64,000 nucleotides of DNA from NCBI RefSeq assembly GCF_013376415.1, contig NZ_WYET01000008.1:1-64000 (forward strand), written 5' to 3'. This stretch comes from Flagellimonas chongwuensis (GTDB lineage Bacteria; Bacteroidota; Bacteroidia; Flavobacteriales; Flavobacteriaceae). The position numbers and the translations under genes were made by a program. Positions 8,615 to 17,555 of this stretch are shown here, piece after piece (position 1 is the first letter of the stretch; the number at the start of each line of letters is the position of its first letter). The notes under the pieces were generated by a model, which saw only the letters and a program-made list of their open reading frames with translations, ran no database searches and was not told the origin of the DNA.

Positions 8615-9877
8615 TTAAACATTAGAGGCTACTTCCATCAACAAAGCACATAAATATGCTCCAGCAGTACCCACAACGTATCCAAAAACGGCCAAAAGTA
8701 TACCAACCGATGTCAAAGACGGATGGAACTCTGCTGCCACTACCGGTGCGGAGGCAGCTCCCCCTACATTGGCTTGGCTCCCCACAGCTAAGAAAAAGAA
8801 TGGGGCTTTTATGAGTTTGGCCACTAAAATAAGCAGTCCAGCATGTATGGTAATCCAAATTAAGCCAATGGCGATAAGGCCGGGATTATCCAAGACTTTC
8901 CCTAAATCCATCTTCATACCTATAGTGGCTACCAAAATATAGATGAACATACCGCCGATTTTACTGGCGCCGGCACCTTCATAATTTTTGGCATTCGTAA
9001 AAGATAATCCAATGCCGATGGCGGTAGCAAAGACTACCATCCACAAGAATTCTGATCCAAGTGACGATAATATTTTTTGTGGGTTACGGATAACTTCGAA
9101 ATTATCCTGTAAAAAGACGGCAAAGTGGTGCCCCACCAAATGGGCAACTCCAACACCAACAAAAGCGAAGAACAATATCATGATAAAGTCCTTGAGGGTA
9201 GTGACCCGTGCAATTTTTTCAGTATGGGTAGATACTTTTACCTTGAGCTCTTCAATGGAAGAGGTGTCCGCTTTGAGCCAACGGTCTATTTTATCGGTTT
9301 TGCCCACTCCCAAAAGAATGACGGCTAACCAAAGGTTGGCTACTACGATGTCGATAAGGACCATGCCTCCATAGTTTTCTTGGTTGTATTTAAATACCTC
9401 CAACATTGCAGCTTGGTTGGCGCCTCCACCGATCCAACTACCTGCAATGGTCGCCAATCCTCGCCATACTGCGTCCGGGCCGGCCCCACCTACAGTTTCG
9501 GGTGAAAATATGGAAACAATCAATATTGCTATAGGGCCTCCAATGACTATCCCGACCGTTCCCGTTAAAAACATGACCAATGCTTTAGACCCCAAATTTA
9601 TGATGGCTTTGAGATCAATGCTAAGCGTCATTAGTATCAATGCGGCGGGCAGCAAATATCTACTTGCCACATAATAGGTTTGTGATGCCGATTCGTCCAC
9701 AATTCCCAAGCTGGCCAAAATAGCGGGCAACAAATAGCACATGAGCACGGTAGGCACTACACCATAAAATTTGTTCCAAAACCCGGTTTTAATGGATGAG
9801 GTATAAAAAACGAATCCTAAGCAGAGACAAAGAAGCCCAAAAATTACGGTGTCTTGGGTAAAAGGTAGTTGATCCAT
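8615..9877 (-). CDS. DUF819 family integral membrane protein (putative transporter)
   Basis: Predicted 420 aa from the ATG at 9877 (MDQLPFTQD). A TTG eight codons upstream is possible but less likely, and the ATG follows an A-rich stretch as usual for Bacteroidota. About ten or more hydrophobic segments are visible, with Gly-rich SWIGGGANQAAM and QANVGGAASAPVV motifs characteristic of the DUF819 (YjcL-like) family. The fold resembles secondary transporters, possibly for a small anion or peptide; the substrate is unknown. The gene lies 42 bp upstream of the DUF4369 lipoprotein gene on the same strand, and co-transcription is possible. Confidence 0.8.
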   Translation of the reverse strand: MDQLPFTQDTVIFGLLCLCLGFVFYTSSIKTGFWNKFYGVVPTVLMCYLLPAILASLGIVDESASQTYYVASRYLLPAALILMTLSIDLKAIINLGSKALVMFLTGTVGIVIGGPIAILIVSIFSPETVGGAGPDAVWRGLATIAGSWIGGGANQAAMLEVFKYNQENYGGMVLIDIVVANLWLAVILLGVGKTDKIDRWLKADTSSIEELKVKVSTHTEKIARVTTLKDFIMILFFAFVGVGVAHLVGHHFAVFLQDNFEVIRNPQKILSSLGSEFLWMVVFATAIGIGLSFTNAKNYEGAGASKIGGMFIYILVATIGMKMDLGKVLDNPGLIAIGLIWITIHAGLLILVAKLIKAPFFFLAVGSQANVGGAASAPVVAAEFHPSLTSVGILLAVFGYVVGTAGAYLCALLMEVASNV

Positions 9878-10035
9878 ATTTTTTTTAAGATAGAAGTCCA
9901 AATATAGGAAAATAGGTGGGGTGGTGTAGTTTGTGGCACAAAATGGATACTTCTTTTGCCTGAATCTGATTTAGATGTTTTTATGTGTTGCTAACATTTT
10001 GTAAATTAATCAGATAGAACTGCTTTTGGACTTAA

Positions 10036-10296
<261 letters not shown>

Positions 10297-10343
10297 TATA
10301 CTAAACACTACGATTGACCTTATAGCTTTGAAAAAGAAAATAT

Positions 10344-10378
10344 AAAAAGGCGGTCACATTTATGTGACCGCCTTTTTT
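10344..10378. terminator. Bidirectional intrinsic terminator
   Basis: Near-perfect hairpin: AAGGCGGTCACA, loop TTTA, TGTGACCGCCTT, flanked by A-run on the left and T-run on the right. It lies between two convergent genes (small membrane protein and DUF5916 protein) and can end both transcripts. Confidence 0.9.
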
Positions 10379-10400
10379 ATTTGGAATTGCAAACAAACGT

Positions 10401-12599
10401 TTAAATATTCAACCAATAGGTCAATTTTAGGTTAATGGAACGGCTTCGGGGCATAAATGAATTCACAAAATAATTATCGTTGTAAACCAAGAACAAATCG
10501 GATAGTGGAGCAAATCGCCATTGCAACCTAGAGTTGAAACCTAAATTGTCTAGTTGGTTGCTATATTGAATCAATGTGGACCAGAACACCGATTTGTTGA
10601 AGGTCAGTTCTATTTTGGGACTCACCAACCATATCTCACCACTTTCATAGGGCTCTGGTAATGTAATGTTGTTATAATTGAAACCTAAAGAAAAATTCAT
10701 CTTGGGCTGTACCCTTAAATTCATCTCGCCCTCTAGAACCAATCTTGACCCATTAAAAAATTCACCATACCCTGGTTCAAGCGTATAGGAAAAAACCTTT
10801 CTTCTGTCGCTAGCAAATTCCACCTCGCCACTGGTGTAATGATATCCAGTTCCTCCTGGCAGCTCTGTTCCGTTGTTGGTTCGGGTAGGGTCAAAAGAAG
10901 TGGTTAAATAGGTGTAGCGGTTAAAAAGTCTTATGGAGAGTTCTTCCTGGCTCTTGAATTGTGCTTGCCAACCGGTATAAATAAAATAGTCCGTGTTTTG
11001 ATAATCCAGTGTTGGTCGCCACACAAATTCCGGTCGGGCTATAAATCCATGTGAGTTTAAATTTCCTTTTTTTGGATAAAAAATCACTTCTGCGGATGGA
11101 TTAAAAAACAGGATGTCCTTTCTGGGGACAAAGCCAAGGTCGGATCTAAAATTGTTTCCTATAAAATTTCCGCTCAAACCAAGGTTTAAAAAGCGTGAAT
11201 TATACTTTAGATTGATTCCACCAGCTGCATCGCGATTTTCCACACCATGTGAAAAGGATTTATGATAGAAAAACTTCCCTGTCCAAGTATTGTCTGCACT
11301 GGCCAGATTGTAATCCAACCCAACTACCCGATTGTACCTATCTGCTTCATTCAAAAAATCATAATCCTCAAAGGTCTGCCGGTTCACAAAAATGAAGCTA
11401 AGGTTGGAACGTGAGAACATTTTTTTCTGAAGGGCCAATACTGTATTGTTATTACTGGCTATTTCATTGGATTCATCCTTTTCGGTTTGAAGATTCATTA
11501 GCCCTAGGCGCCAATTTTCATTCAATTTACCGCTAAGCCTTACACCGCCCACTATGCCATTCTCTATGGTTTCTCCCTGTGCATTTTGGGCAATTCCTAT
11601 CCTTCTGGAAAAAAAAGGATTATAATCTCCTTCTGTACCAAAAGACCCAAAAAGGTCACTATTGTCTATAAAAAATTGCCGCTTTTCGGGGAGGGATACT
11701 TCAAAACGGGTAAGGTTGGTGATAACATTGTCCACTTCCACATTGGAAAAATCAGGGTTTACTGTTATGTCCAGATTCATTCCGTTTCCTATGGATACTT
11801 TCGCATCTCCCCCTATTTTGATATTGTTTTCCTCTATTTGTTTCTCGTAATCTTTTGCCACAATACCATTCACATAAGGTATAAGGGCCATAGGGGTCCT
11901 GGACTTCCCCAAGGGCCTTTCAAAAACCATATCGCCCATAAAGGCAAGATTGTAGATTCTTTGATTTTGCGGGATGCGGACCCATGTACTTTGTTCATTG
12001 GTCTGCATATCAAACCTATAGGAGTTGAAGCGCCATTTTTGTTCTCCCTGTTTAAATTTGAACGAGGTAAGCGGGATGGCAATTTCGCAGGTATAATAGC
12101 CTTCATATAATTTGGTTTCGCCCTGCCATTTAACGTCCCAAGACATGGTAAACCCACTAGTGCCTTGTCCGCCACCAGAGATTAGGGCTTCACGGCGTAC
12201 TCCAAAAGGATTGATTCCAAAGAGAAATGCATTGGTGCCATCATTGAAAGTGTCGAACACTAAACTGATGTTATCGTTGCCCCCTGCCCCATAGTCACGC
12301 TTAAGTGAAGGTGTTACATAATCTTCACCATCGGAAAACAATTTGATGCCTATGTACAGGGTAGTGGCGCTATAGAGCATTCTAATCTCGGTTTGTTTTA
12401 CTGCTTGAATGGTATCAACGGGGAAAAACTGGTAAAAACTATCGGTAGTTTCTGCGGAATTCCATTGAGGCTCATCCAAGATACCATCGATTTTAAAAGG
12501 AATTTCTGTAAATTTTACTTTGATGTCCTTGGAACTTGTTTGTGAGTAAAAGGTAAGAGGTACTAGCAATGCAGCGAGTGCAAAGTGTAGTTTGGTCAT
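10401..12599 (-). CDS. DUF5916 outer-membrane beta-barrel protein with CBM9-like N-terminal domain
   Basis: Predicted 732 aa, with a signal peptide ending near FYSQ (residue 20). Residues about 28-220 form a carbohydrate-binding family 9-like domain (FKIDGILDEPQWNSAE, FLFGINPFGVRREALISGGG). The remainder is DUF5916: ITVNPDFSNVEVD, FPEKRQFF-like SLPEKRQFFIDN, then alternating amphipathic strands ending in YWLNI, indicating a C-terminal barrel. The family is common in Bacteroidota and of unsettled role; a sugar- or polymer-related outer-membrane function is inferred. A promoter with good flavobacterial match lies upstream. Confidence 0.85.
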   Translation of the reverse strand: MTKLHFALAALLVPLTFYSQTSSKDIKVKFTEIPFKIDGILDEPQWNSAETTDSFYQFFPVDTIQAVKQTEIRMLYSATTLYIGIKLFSDGEDYVTPSLKRDYGAGGNDNISLVFDTFNDGTNAFLFGINPFGVRREALISGGGQGTSGFTMSWDVKWQGETKLYEGYYTCEIAIPLTSFKFKQGEQKWRFNSYRFDMQTNEQSTWVRIPQNQRIYNLAFMGDMVFERPLGKSRTPMALIPYVNGIVAKDYEKQIEENNIKIGGDAKVSIGNGMNLDITVNPDFSNVEVDNVITNLTRFEVSLPEKRQFFIDNSDLFGSFGTEGDYNPFFSRRIGIAQNAQGETIENGIVGGVRLSGKLNENWRLGLMNLQTEKDESNEIASNNNTVLALQKKMFSRSNLSFIFVNRQTFEDYDFLNEADRYNRVVGLDYNLASADNTWTGKFFYHKSFSHGVENRDAAGGINLKYNSRFLNLGLSGNFIGNNFRSDLGFVPRKDILFFNPSAEVIFYPKKGNLNSHGFIARPEFVWRPTLDYQNTDYFIYTGWQAQFKSQEELSIRLFNRYTYLTTSFDPTRTNNGTELPGGTGYHYTSGEVEFASDRRKVFSYTLEPGYGEFFNGSRLVLEGEMNLRVQPKMNFSLGFNYNNITLPEPYESGEIWLVSPKIELTFNKSVFWSTLIQYSNQLDNLGFNSRLQWRFAPLSDLFLVYNDNYFVNSFMPRSRSINLKLTYWLNI

Positions 12600-12622
12600 G
12601 ATCTTTAGTTTAGTTGGTATGT

Positions 12623-12654
12623 CAAATGTAAGTTTATAGTTAAAAAAATCCCAA
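12623..12654 (-). promoter_or_regulatory. Flavobacterial-type promoter for the DUF5916 gene
   Basis: On the minus strand, TTG (12654-12652), a 21-base spacer, then TACATTTG (12630-12623) fit the TTG-N17-23-TAnnTTTG consensus of Flavobacterium. Start codon is at 12599, giving a short leader. Confidence 0.6.
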
Positions 12655-12735
12655 AATCGTGAAATGGATTGTTAATTGATGAAACATTCTGAAACTTAGT
12701 TGGGCAAACAGCTTTTATATAAGAGACGTTAAAAA

Positions 12736-13506
12736 ATGAAAAAAACCTTATTTCTATTGCTTTTATTTCCTGTTTTGGTGTTCGGTAACACCATTTGGGG
12801 GAAAACAGGCCATCGCGTTACAGGGCAAATTGCCCAGAATTATTTAACAGGAAAGGCCAAACGAGCCTTGAACGATTTATTGGATGGGCATAGCCTTGCA
12901 TTCGTTTCTACTTTTGCAGATGACATAAAAGCGGACCGTAGCTACTCAAGATATTCGGCATGGCATTATGTGAACTATCCTTTGGGAACAAGTTATCGCG
13001 ATTCTGATAAAAGCGAATACGGTGATATTGTTGTGGCCATTGAGGAGTGTGTCCAAAAAGTGAAGAACAACGAAAACTCCAAAGAGGACAGGGTATTCCA
13101 TTTAAAAATGCTCATCCATTTGATAGGTGACCTCCATCAACCTATGCATGCCAGTAGGGCAGAAGACAAAGGCGGGAATGATATTCAAGTGCAATGGTTT
13201 GGTGAAGGAAGCAATTTACATAGGGTTTGGGATAAAAATTTGATTGAGTCCTACGGAATGACCTATAGCGAACTGGCCGATGAATTGAGCGATGTGGACA
13301 AAAAAAAGCGCAAGGCCATTCAAGGAGGCACCATATATGATTGGGTTGATGAATCCCATGCTATTTGTGCGGAACTATACGATTCGGTAGAAATAGGCGA
13401 CAAACTTGGATATCGCTATTCATACGACTACAATGATTTACTTTTCCAACAATTGCAAAATGGAGGTCTTCGATTGGCCAAGGTATTGAACGACCTGTTC
13501 GATTAA
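12736..13506 (+). CDS. S1/P1 family nuclease
   Basis: Predicted 256 aa with a signal peptide ending at VFGNT. The mature protein begins IWGKTGHRVTGQIAQ, where the N-terminal Trp and the following His ligate the trinuclear zinc site in S1/P1 enzymes. Further ligands are visible in TFADDIKAD, AWHYVNY, LIHLIGDLHQPMHAS and GNDIQVQWFG with LHRVWD. The family cleaves single-stranded DNA and RNA; a secreted or periplasmic scavenging role in nucleotide and phosphate recovery is likely. It runs convergently into the AraC regulator gene with only 5 bp between stops. Confidence 0.92.
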   Translation: MKKTLFLLLLFPVLVFGNTIWGKTGHRVTGQIAQNYLTGKAKRALNDLLDGHSLAFVSTFADDIKADRSYSRYSAWHYVNYPLGTSYRDSDKSEYGDIVVAIEECVQKVKNNENSKEDRVFHLKMLIHLIGDLHQPMHASRAEDKGGNDIQVQWFGEGSNLHRVWDKNLIESYGMTYSELADELSDVDKKKRKAIQGGTIYDWVDESHAICAELYDSVEIGDKLGYRYSYDYNDLLFQQLQNGGLRLAKVLNDLFD

Positions 13507-13511
13507 CAATA

Positions 13512-14384
13512 TTAGGACTGTAAAACAGTTTTTAACTGGTTTCTATACTCCGATGGGTTTTGTCCTGTAAAGGCTTTAAACGATTTGTTGAAGTGCGAAA
13601 AGTTATTGAAACCACTATCATAACACACTTGGGTAATGCTCATGGGCTGTTCAGCCAATAATTTTGAAGCGTGCACCAAACGATATTCATTTACAAACTG
13701 CGTAAAAGTCTTATTGGTGATTTTTTTGAAATACCTACAAAAGGATGGGACCGTCATACTTACCAAATCTGCAATTTCCTCTAGGCTAATATCTTCCTTG
13801 AAGTTTGTTTTTACATGATTAAAAACCACATTGATACGGTCGTTGTCCTTAACCTCGGTCTCCATGGAGAATCCTTCAGCGTTCAAAACATTGATTTCTG
13901 TTGAAGTAGCCAGAATGTTCAATATATTAAGGATGGAGAGCAATCGCTGAAAATCTGTCTGATATTCCAATATCTCCATTTTTTCCCCAATCTTCATTTT
14001 GGTCTTACCGGAAAAGGCGATTCCCCCTTTGGCCACCTCGAACAGCTTTTGGATATTTTTCATTTCGGGAATGTTAAAAAAATCACTTCCCAAAAAATCG
14101 GCTTTCATCTGTACCAAGGTCTCACTCTTGTTACCGGTTAGTTTGTCCGTAAACCCACAATGGGGCAAATTGGAACCTATTAATATAAGGTCACCGTTCC
14201 TATAATAGGATACATGACTACCGATTTGCCTTTTTCCCGAACCCCCGTTCACATATACCAATTCCAATTCTGGGTGGTAATGCCAACCATTGTTTTTGTT
14301 TTCGTTGTTGGCGTTAAACTTTTGAAATGTAAAAGAGTGCCCAAAACTGGGGGCTATTGCCTCAAATGCTGGTTTTTGAATCAT
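13512..14384 (-). CDS. AraC family transcriptional regulator
   Basis: Predicted 290 aa. The N-terminal ~130 residues form a cupin-like sensing domain (GWHYHPELELVYVNGGSGKRQIG, NGDLILIGSNLPH). The C-terminal ~100 residues carry the double helix-turn-helix of AraC proteins: DISLEEIADLVSMTVPSF and MSITQVCYDSGFNNFSHFNKSF with the closing FKAFTGQNPSEYR. Local DNA binding is expected; the ligand is unknown. It is transcribed alone on the minus strand, divergent from the small exported protein at 14598, which could be a target. Confidence 0.92.
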   Translation of the reverse strand: MIQKPAFEAIAPSFGHSFTFQKFNANNENKNNGWHYHPELELVYVNGGSGKRQIGSHVSYYRNGDLILIGSNLPHCGFTDKLTGNKSETLVQMKADFLGSDFFNIPEMKNIQKLFEVAKGGIAFSGKTKMKIGEKMEILEYQTDFQRLLSILNILNILATSTEINVLNAEGFSMETEVKDNDRINVVFNHVKTNFKEDISLEEIADLVSMTVPSFCRYFKKITNKTFTQFVNEYRLVHASKLLAEQPMSITQVCYDSGFNNFSHFNKSFKAFTGQNPSEYRNQLKTVLQS

Positions 14385-14597
14385 TTACTGCAATTTTTCC
14401 TTTCGTATGCTAAAGTTAAAAAACTAATTAGTATGCAAATATCTACAATGTTACCTTAAAGTTATGCTATTTTATCACTAATACTATGTTAAATCATCTA
14501 CCATGTTAATATAGCACATAAAGTGGAAAAAGGAGTGGTATTCATGTGCACTATTGCACCTTACATTTGTACTGTAATCTTAAAAAAACGAAGTGTT

Positions 14598-14975
14598 ATG
14601 AAATTAGTAAAGAACCTAACAGTAGTAGTGGCCCTATTGATAAGTGCAATCGGGTTGGCAAACGGAACCACAACCGACTTTGGCAAAAAAGTTGTAGCCA
14701 AGTACGAAGTTGAAAAGAATTTGGTAAAAGTTAACCTTGATCCAGTATTTGTAAAGAAAGGTCAGAAAATAATGATGAACCTTTTGAACGTTTCCAAAGG
14801 AAAGGTGCTTTTAAAAGTATATGATAGCGAGGACAGACTTGTTTTTGACGAAGCTATCGATGGTGACATTGTAGTTGAAAAAGCATTCAACTTCGAAAAA
14901 GCCTTCAAAGATGAATATACCATTGTTGTAGTTGACAAATTTGGAACCTACAAAGAAACTGTGGTAGTAAGATAG
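14598..14975 (+). CDS. Small exported beta-sandwich protein of unknown function
   Basis: Predicted 125 aa from the ATG at 14598. The signal peptide MKLVKNLTVVVALLISAIGLANG is clear. The mature part is ~100 aa of beta strands (VKVNLDPVFVKKGQKIMMNLL, KVLLKVYDSEDRLVFDEAI, DEYTIVVVDKFGTYKETVVV), like the short secreted sandwiches grouped near DUF3244 in Bacteroidota; the family link is tentative. The 213-bp divergent region upstream shared with the AraC gene is AT-rich and probably holds both promoters. A terminator follows. Confidence 0.75.
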   Translation: MKLVKNLTVVVALLISAIGLANGTTTDFGKKVVAKYEVEKNLVKVNLDPVFVKKGQKIMMNLLNVSKGKVLLKVYDSEDRLVFDEAIDGDIVVEKAFNFEKAFKDEYTIVVVDKFGTYKETVVVR

Positions 14976-15002
14976 TTTGTTTAGTTAATTTTTATGTGCA
15001 TT

Positions 15003-15027
15003 GGGGGTCGAGAGGCCCCCTTTTTTT
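15003..15027 (+). terminator. Intrinsic terminator
   Basis: Stem GGGGGTC / GGCCCCC (one G-T pair) around the loop GAGA, followed by seven T residues. It ends the transcript of the small exported protein; the convergent MOSC gene stops at 15026. Confidence 0.9.
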
Positions 15028-15658
15028 ATGCCCATTTTTTAAGCTTTTCCCTTTTGCTCAATGGCAAAGCTTCATTGTTTATGGCCCATTCCAAAACTTG
15101 CTTGTCCTTGGTCTTGGCAAAGAGTAGGGAATAGAATGCTTGAATGCTCAAAGGATTTTTTGATTCTTCCACAAGTTCCATGGTATCTCCAGAGGTAACT
15201 TTTCCCGGCTCAAGAACACGTATGTATGTTCCAGGGTGCCCGTGATCTATGAACTGTTTTAAAATACCTTGGTCGTTGAACCGAATACCTAATTTGTAAC
15301 AGGGCTCCCTGGGTTGTGTGATCTGTACCAGCGCTGTTCCCAATTTATAAATACTTCCGATTTTTAATTGCGACTCATCCAAACCATCAAGGGTCAAATT
15401 TTCGCCAAACATGCCCCAGTTCCAATCCAACAGTGGGTATTTCTCTTTCCAATAAGCATAGTTGTCTGAGGAGAACAGATAACAAGCTTTGTACGTACCA
15501 CCATGGTGTTTTCTGTCGACTACGGTATCATTCTTTACATCTTCCACATCCAAAAAAAGTGGTTCATCGACTGGATGTTTATAAATGCCCGTCATGGTTT
15601 CTTTATCGTTCCATACTATTTTGGTAGGCTTGCCTAGGTTAGTGGAGATTACTTTCAT
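15026..15658 (-). CDS. MOSC domain protein (YiiM-like)
   Basis: Predicted 210 aa. MOSC proteins are molybdenum-cofactor sulfurase C-terminal-like, and YiiM relatives reduce N-hydroxylated substrates with Moco. Signatures are the N-terminal KVISTNLGKPTKIVWN, the basic VVDRKHHGGTYKACYLF, NWGMFGENLTL, and the conserved cysteine in ITQPREPCYKLGIRF. The C-terminus has the three-helix tail of the YiiM subgroup (FYSLLFAKTKDKQVLEWAI). Transcribed alone; a terminator for the upstream gene lies just before it, so it has its own promoter. Confidence 0.88.
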   Translation of the reverse strand: MKVISTNLGKPTKIVWNDKETMTGIYKHPVDEPLFLDVEDVKNDTVVDRKHHGGTYKACYLFSSDNYAYWKEKYPLLDWNWGMFGENLTLDGLDESQLKIGSIYKLGTALVQITQPREPCYKLGIRFNDQGILKQFIDHGHPGTYIRVLEPGKVTSGDTMELVEESKNPLSIQAFYSLLFAKTKDKQVLEWAINNEALPLSKREKLKKWA

Positions 15659-15671
15659 GACGACAAGTTAT

Positions 15672-15696
15672 AAAAAACCACCGCTTGTGACGGTGG
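15672..15696 (-). terminator. Intrinsic terminator (minus strand)
   Basis: CCACCG and CGGTGG arms with a 7-base loop; read on the minus strand the stem is followed by TTTTTT. It separates the DUF6249 gene from the MOSC gene. Confidence 0.85.
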
Positions 15697-15726
15697 TCAT
15701 CTAACTAAATTTAATGTCTAAGAAAA

Positions 15727-16080
15727 TCAATCTTCCCTTTCCAATTTTTTGGTCATGGTAAATCCGGCAAAAAGACCGGCCCCTGCTAGCATAAAGATGG
15801 TGCCCGGATACGCAACTTCTTCATCGACCCCTAGGCTATAGTGCAGTATAGATGCAATGAAAATGGCTGCTCCAATGCCTATGAGCAACAACGCCAAGTT
15901 TAAAATGATGATTTTCCAAATTGGTGCAGTCCCATTTCTTTTTCCTCTGACAAAAATACTGGCGTCGGCCCCTTTCTCGATTAATGCCAAACGTTCCTTG
16001 TTTCTAGTTGAAAAATAGAGGTATGCAATGGCAAGGATAACACCAAAAATGATAGGAATAACGATTACTTCTGATCCCAT
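15727..16080 (-). CDS. Small membrane protein, DUF6249-like
   Basis: Predicted 117 aa with three hydrophobic segments (residues about 5-23, 55-77, 92-108). The cytoplasmic loop after the first helix, TRNKERLALIEKGADASIF, is typical of the DUF6249 proteins often encoded next to ECF sigma factors in Bacteroidota. Here the divergent neighbour at 16216 is indeed an ECF sigma factor, 135 bp away. Role unknown; a link to membrane stress sensing is inferred from context only. Confidence 0.75.
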   Translation of the reverse strand: MGSEVIVIPIIFGVILAIAYLYFSTRNKERLALIEKGADASIFVRGKRNGTAPIWKIIILNLALLLIGIGAAIFIASILHYSLGVDEEVAYPGTIFMLAGAGLFAGFTMTKKLERED

Positions 16081-16215
16081 AACTGTTCGTTTTAATGATT
16101 ATTTGTAATTTTTTTGTTCATAAGCTATGACGACGGTTTTTTCGATTAGGTTACATAATTTTATAAAAATAATTTTTTGTGTAACCCAAACGGTACTTCC
16201 AACGTCCAATGAACG

Positions 16216-16803
16216 ATGCTGACCAACAAGGAAAATCAAATGATCTCGGAAATACGCAGGGGGAATACCCGCGCGTTCTCGGATTTGGTGGACAGTTATA
16301 AGGATATGGTCTTCACTCTTTCTTTAAGAATGTTGGGCCATAGGGAGGAGGCCGAGGAAGTATCGCAAGACGTATTTATTAAGGTATATAAGTCCTTGCC
16401 CAGTTTTAAGGGTGATTCAAAATTGTCCACTTGGGTATATCGGATTACATACAATACGTGTTTGGACAGGATCAAAAAAATAAAAAAGAAGCGAATCCAT
16501 TTGGATATGGAACATGCGGACAAGATAGATTATGCCGAGTTGGATACAGCGTTTCATAAAATGGTAGCGATAGAGCGAAGCCAATTGATAGAGCAATGTC
16601 TATCCAGATTATCGGAAGAGGATGCAGGTATCCTTACTTTGTTTTATCTTGAGGAAAAGAACCTGTTGGAGATGGAAAAGGCGACCAACCTCCCTGTGAA
16701 TACATTAAAGGTGAGGTTGTTCAGGGCCAGAAAACGATTGGCCAGTATTATGGAAAAGAGTTTGAACAAAGAAATATTGCAGAGCAATGGATCAATTGGA
16801 TGA
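16216..16803 (+). CDS. ECF RNA polymerase sigma factor (RpoE-like)
   Basis: Predicted 195 aa. Region 2 is visible at about 15-85 (FSDLVDSYKDMVFTLSLRML, EEAEEVSQDVFIKVYKSLPSF, LSTWVYRITYNTCLDRI) and region 4 at about 120-180 (CLSRLSEEDAGILTLFYLEEKN, LPVNTLKVRLFRARKRL). It directs RNA polymerase to a stress-type regulon. The next gene overlaps it by 17 bp and encodes a membrane protein that is the likely anti-sigma factor. Divergent from the DUF6249 membrane protein. Confidence 0.93.
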   Translation: MLTNKENQMISEIRRGNTRAFSDLVDSYKDMVFTLSLRMLGHREEAEEVSQDVFIKVYKSLPSFKGDSKLSTWVYRITYNTCLDRIKKIKKKRIHLDMEHADKIDYAELDTAFHKMVAIERSQLIEQCLSRLSEEDAGILTLFYLEEKNLLEMEKATNLPVNTLKVRLFRARKRLASIMEKSLNKEILQSNGSIG

Positions 16804-17197
16804 TAAAAAACTGGAAGCATTTGTAAATAAGGTCATGGAAGAAGCTCCGCTGGAGTCTCCTTCTGCCGATTTTACCAAAAATGTGATGCAAAAACTTGAG
16901 GTTGAAGCACCGCAGCAAGTTTTTGAATACAAACCCATACTATCGGGCAGAACTTTGTCCTTGGCTTTTGTTTCTTTTGTTGCCCTCCTGTTTCTACTGG
17001 GTTCACAACTGGATGTGGATAATGGGCAGGGTTGGTTCAAAAACTTGAACATGGAATCTTGGTTCCATACCGATTGGGGATGGGTGAAAGGTTTTACATT
17101 TTCCAAAGTTACCGTGTATGCTTTCCTGTGTTTGGGACTTATGTTTTTTGTACAGGTGCCTTGGCTTAAAAGATATTTGGATAAAAGTATTTTCTAG
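16787..17197 (+). CDS. Probable membrane anti-sigma factor
   Basis: Predicted 136 aa. A ~50-aa acidic cytoplasmic N-terminus (LDDKKLEAFVNKVMEEAPLE... FTKNVMQKLE) is followed by two transmembrane segments at about 48-67 and 107-125. There is no HxxxCxxC zinc motif of the ZAS anti-sigma class and no close match I can name. The assignment rests on the 17-bp overlap with the ECF sigma gene and on topology. The stop TAG lies in the palindrome CTAG shared with the stop of the convergent DoxX gene. Confidence 0.6.
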   Translation: MDQLDDKKLEAFVNKVMEEAPLESPSADFTKNVMQKLEVEAPQQVFEYKPILSGRTLSLAFVSFVALLFLLGSQLDVDNGQGWFKNLNMESWFHTDWGWVKGFTFSKVTVYAFLCLGLMFFVQVPWLKRYLDKSIF

Positions 17198-17550
17198 AGA
17201 TACGCATAGTAATACGCCCAATACATTAAAAAGAATTGTAGGGGAACCCGTAGAATCAAAATCCATTTTGGGATACCAGCGGATGCTTTTTCGCCCGAAA
17301 GCATGTAAAAATGTACCAAAAGAAAAACACCCAGCATTAAAATAATGCCAAAGGTGCTCAGTTTTCGGGTGGCATCGAAGCAGACACCTATACCCAAAAC
17401 CATTTCGGCGATTCCGCTCAAGTATACCAAAAGCCTATGGTTGGGTAGGTACATGGGCATAATGCGCATATACATTTTAGGTTTTATAAAATGCATCACG
17501 CCGGCAAAAATGTACATTCCGGCCATTACGTAAAGATGCCATGGGGCCAT
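17194..17550 (-). CDS. DoxX family membrane protein
   Basis: Predicted 118 aa with four transmembrane segments. Motifs YIFAGVMHFIKP, YLSGIAEMVLGIGVC and FLLVHFYMLSGEKA match the DoxX/MauE group of small quinone- or redox-linked membrane proteins. The exact substrate is unknown. It lies 5 bp downstream of the 446-aa membrane protein gene on the same strand, so the two are probably co-transcribed. Confidence 0.85.
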   Translation of the reverse strand: MAPWHLYVMAGMYIFAGVMHFIKPKMYMRIMPMYLPNHRLLVYLSGIAEMVLGIGVCFDATRKLSTFGIILMLGVFLLVHFYMLSGEKASAGIPKWILILRVPLQFFLMYWAYYYAYL

Positions 17551-17555
17551 AAATC

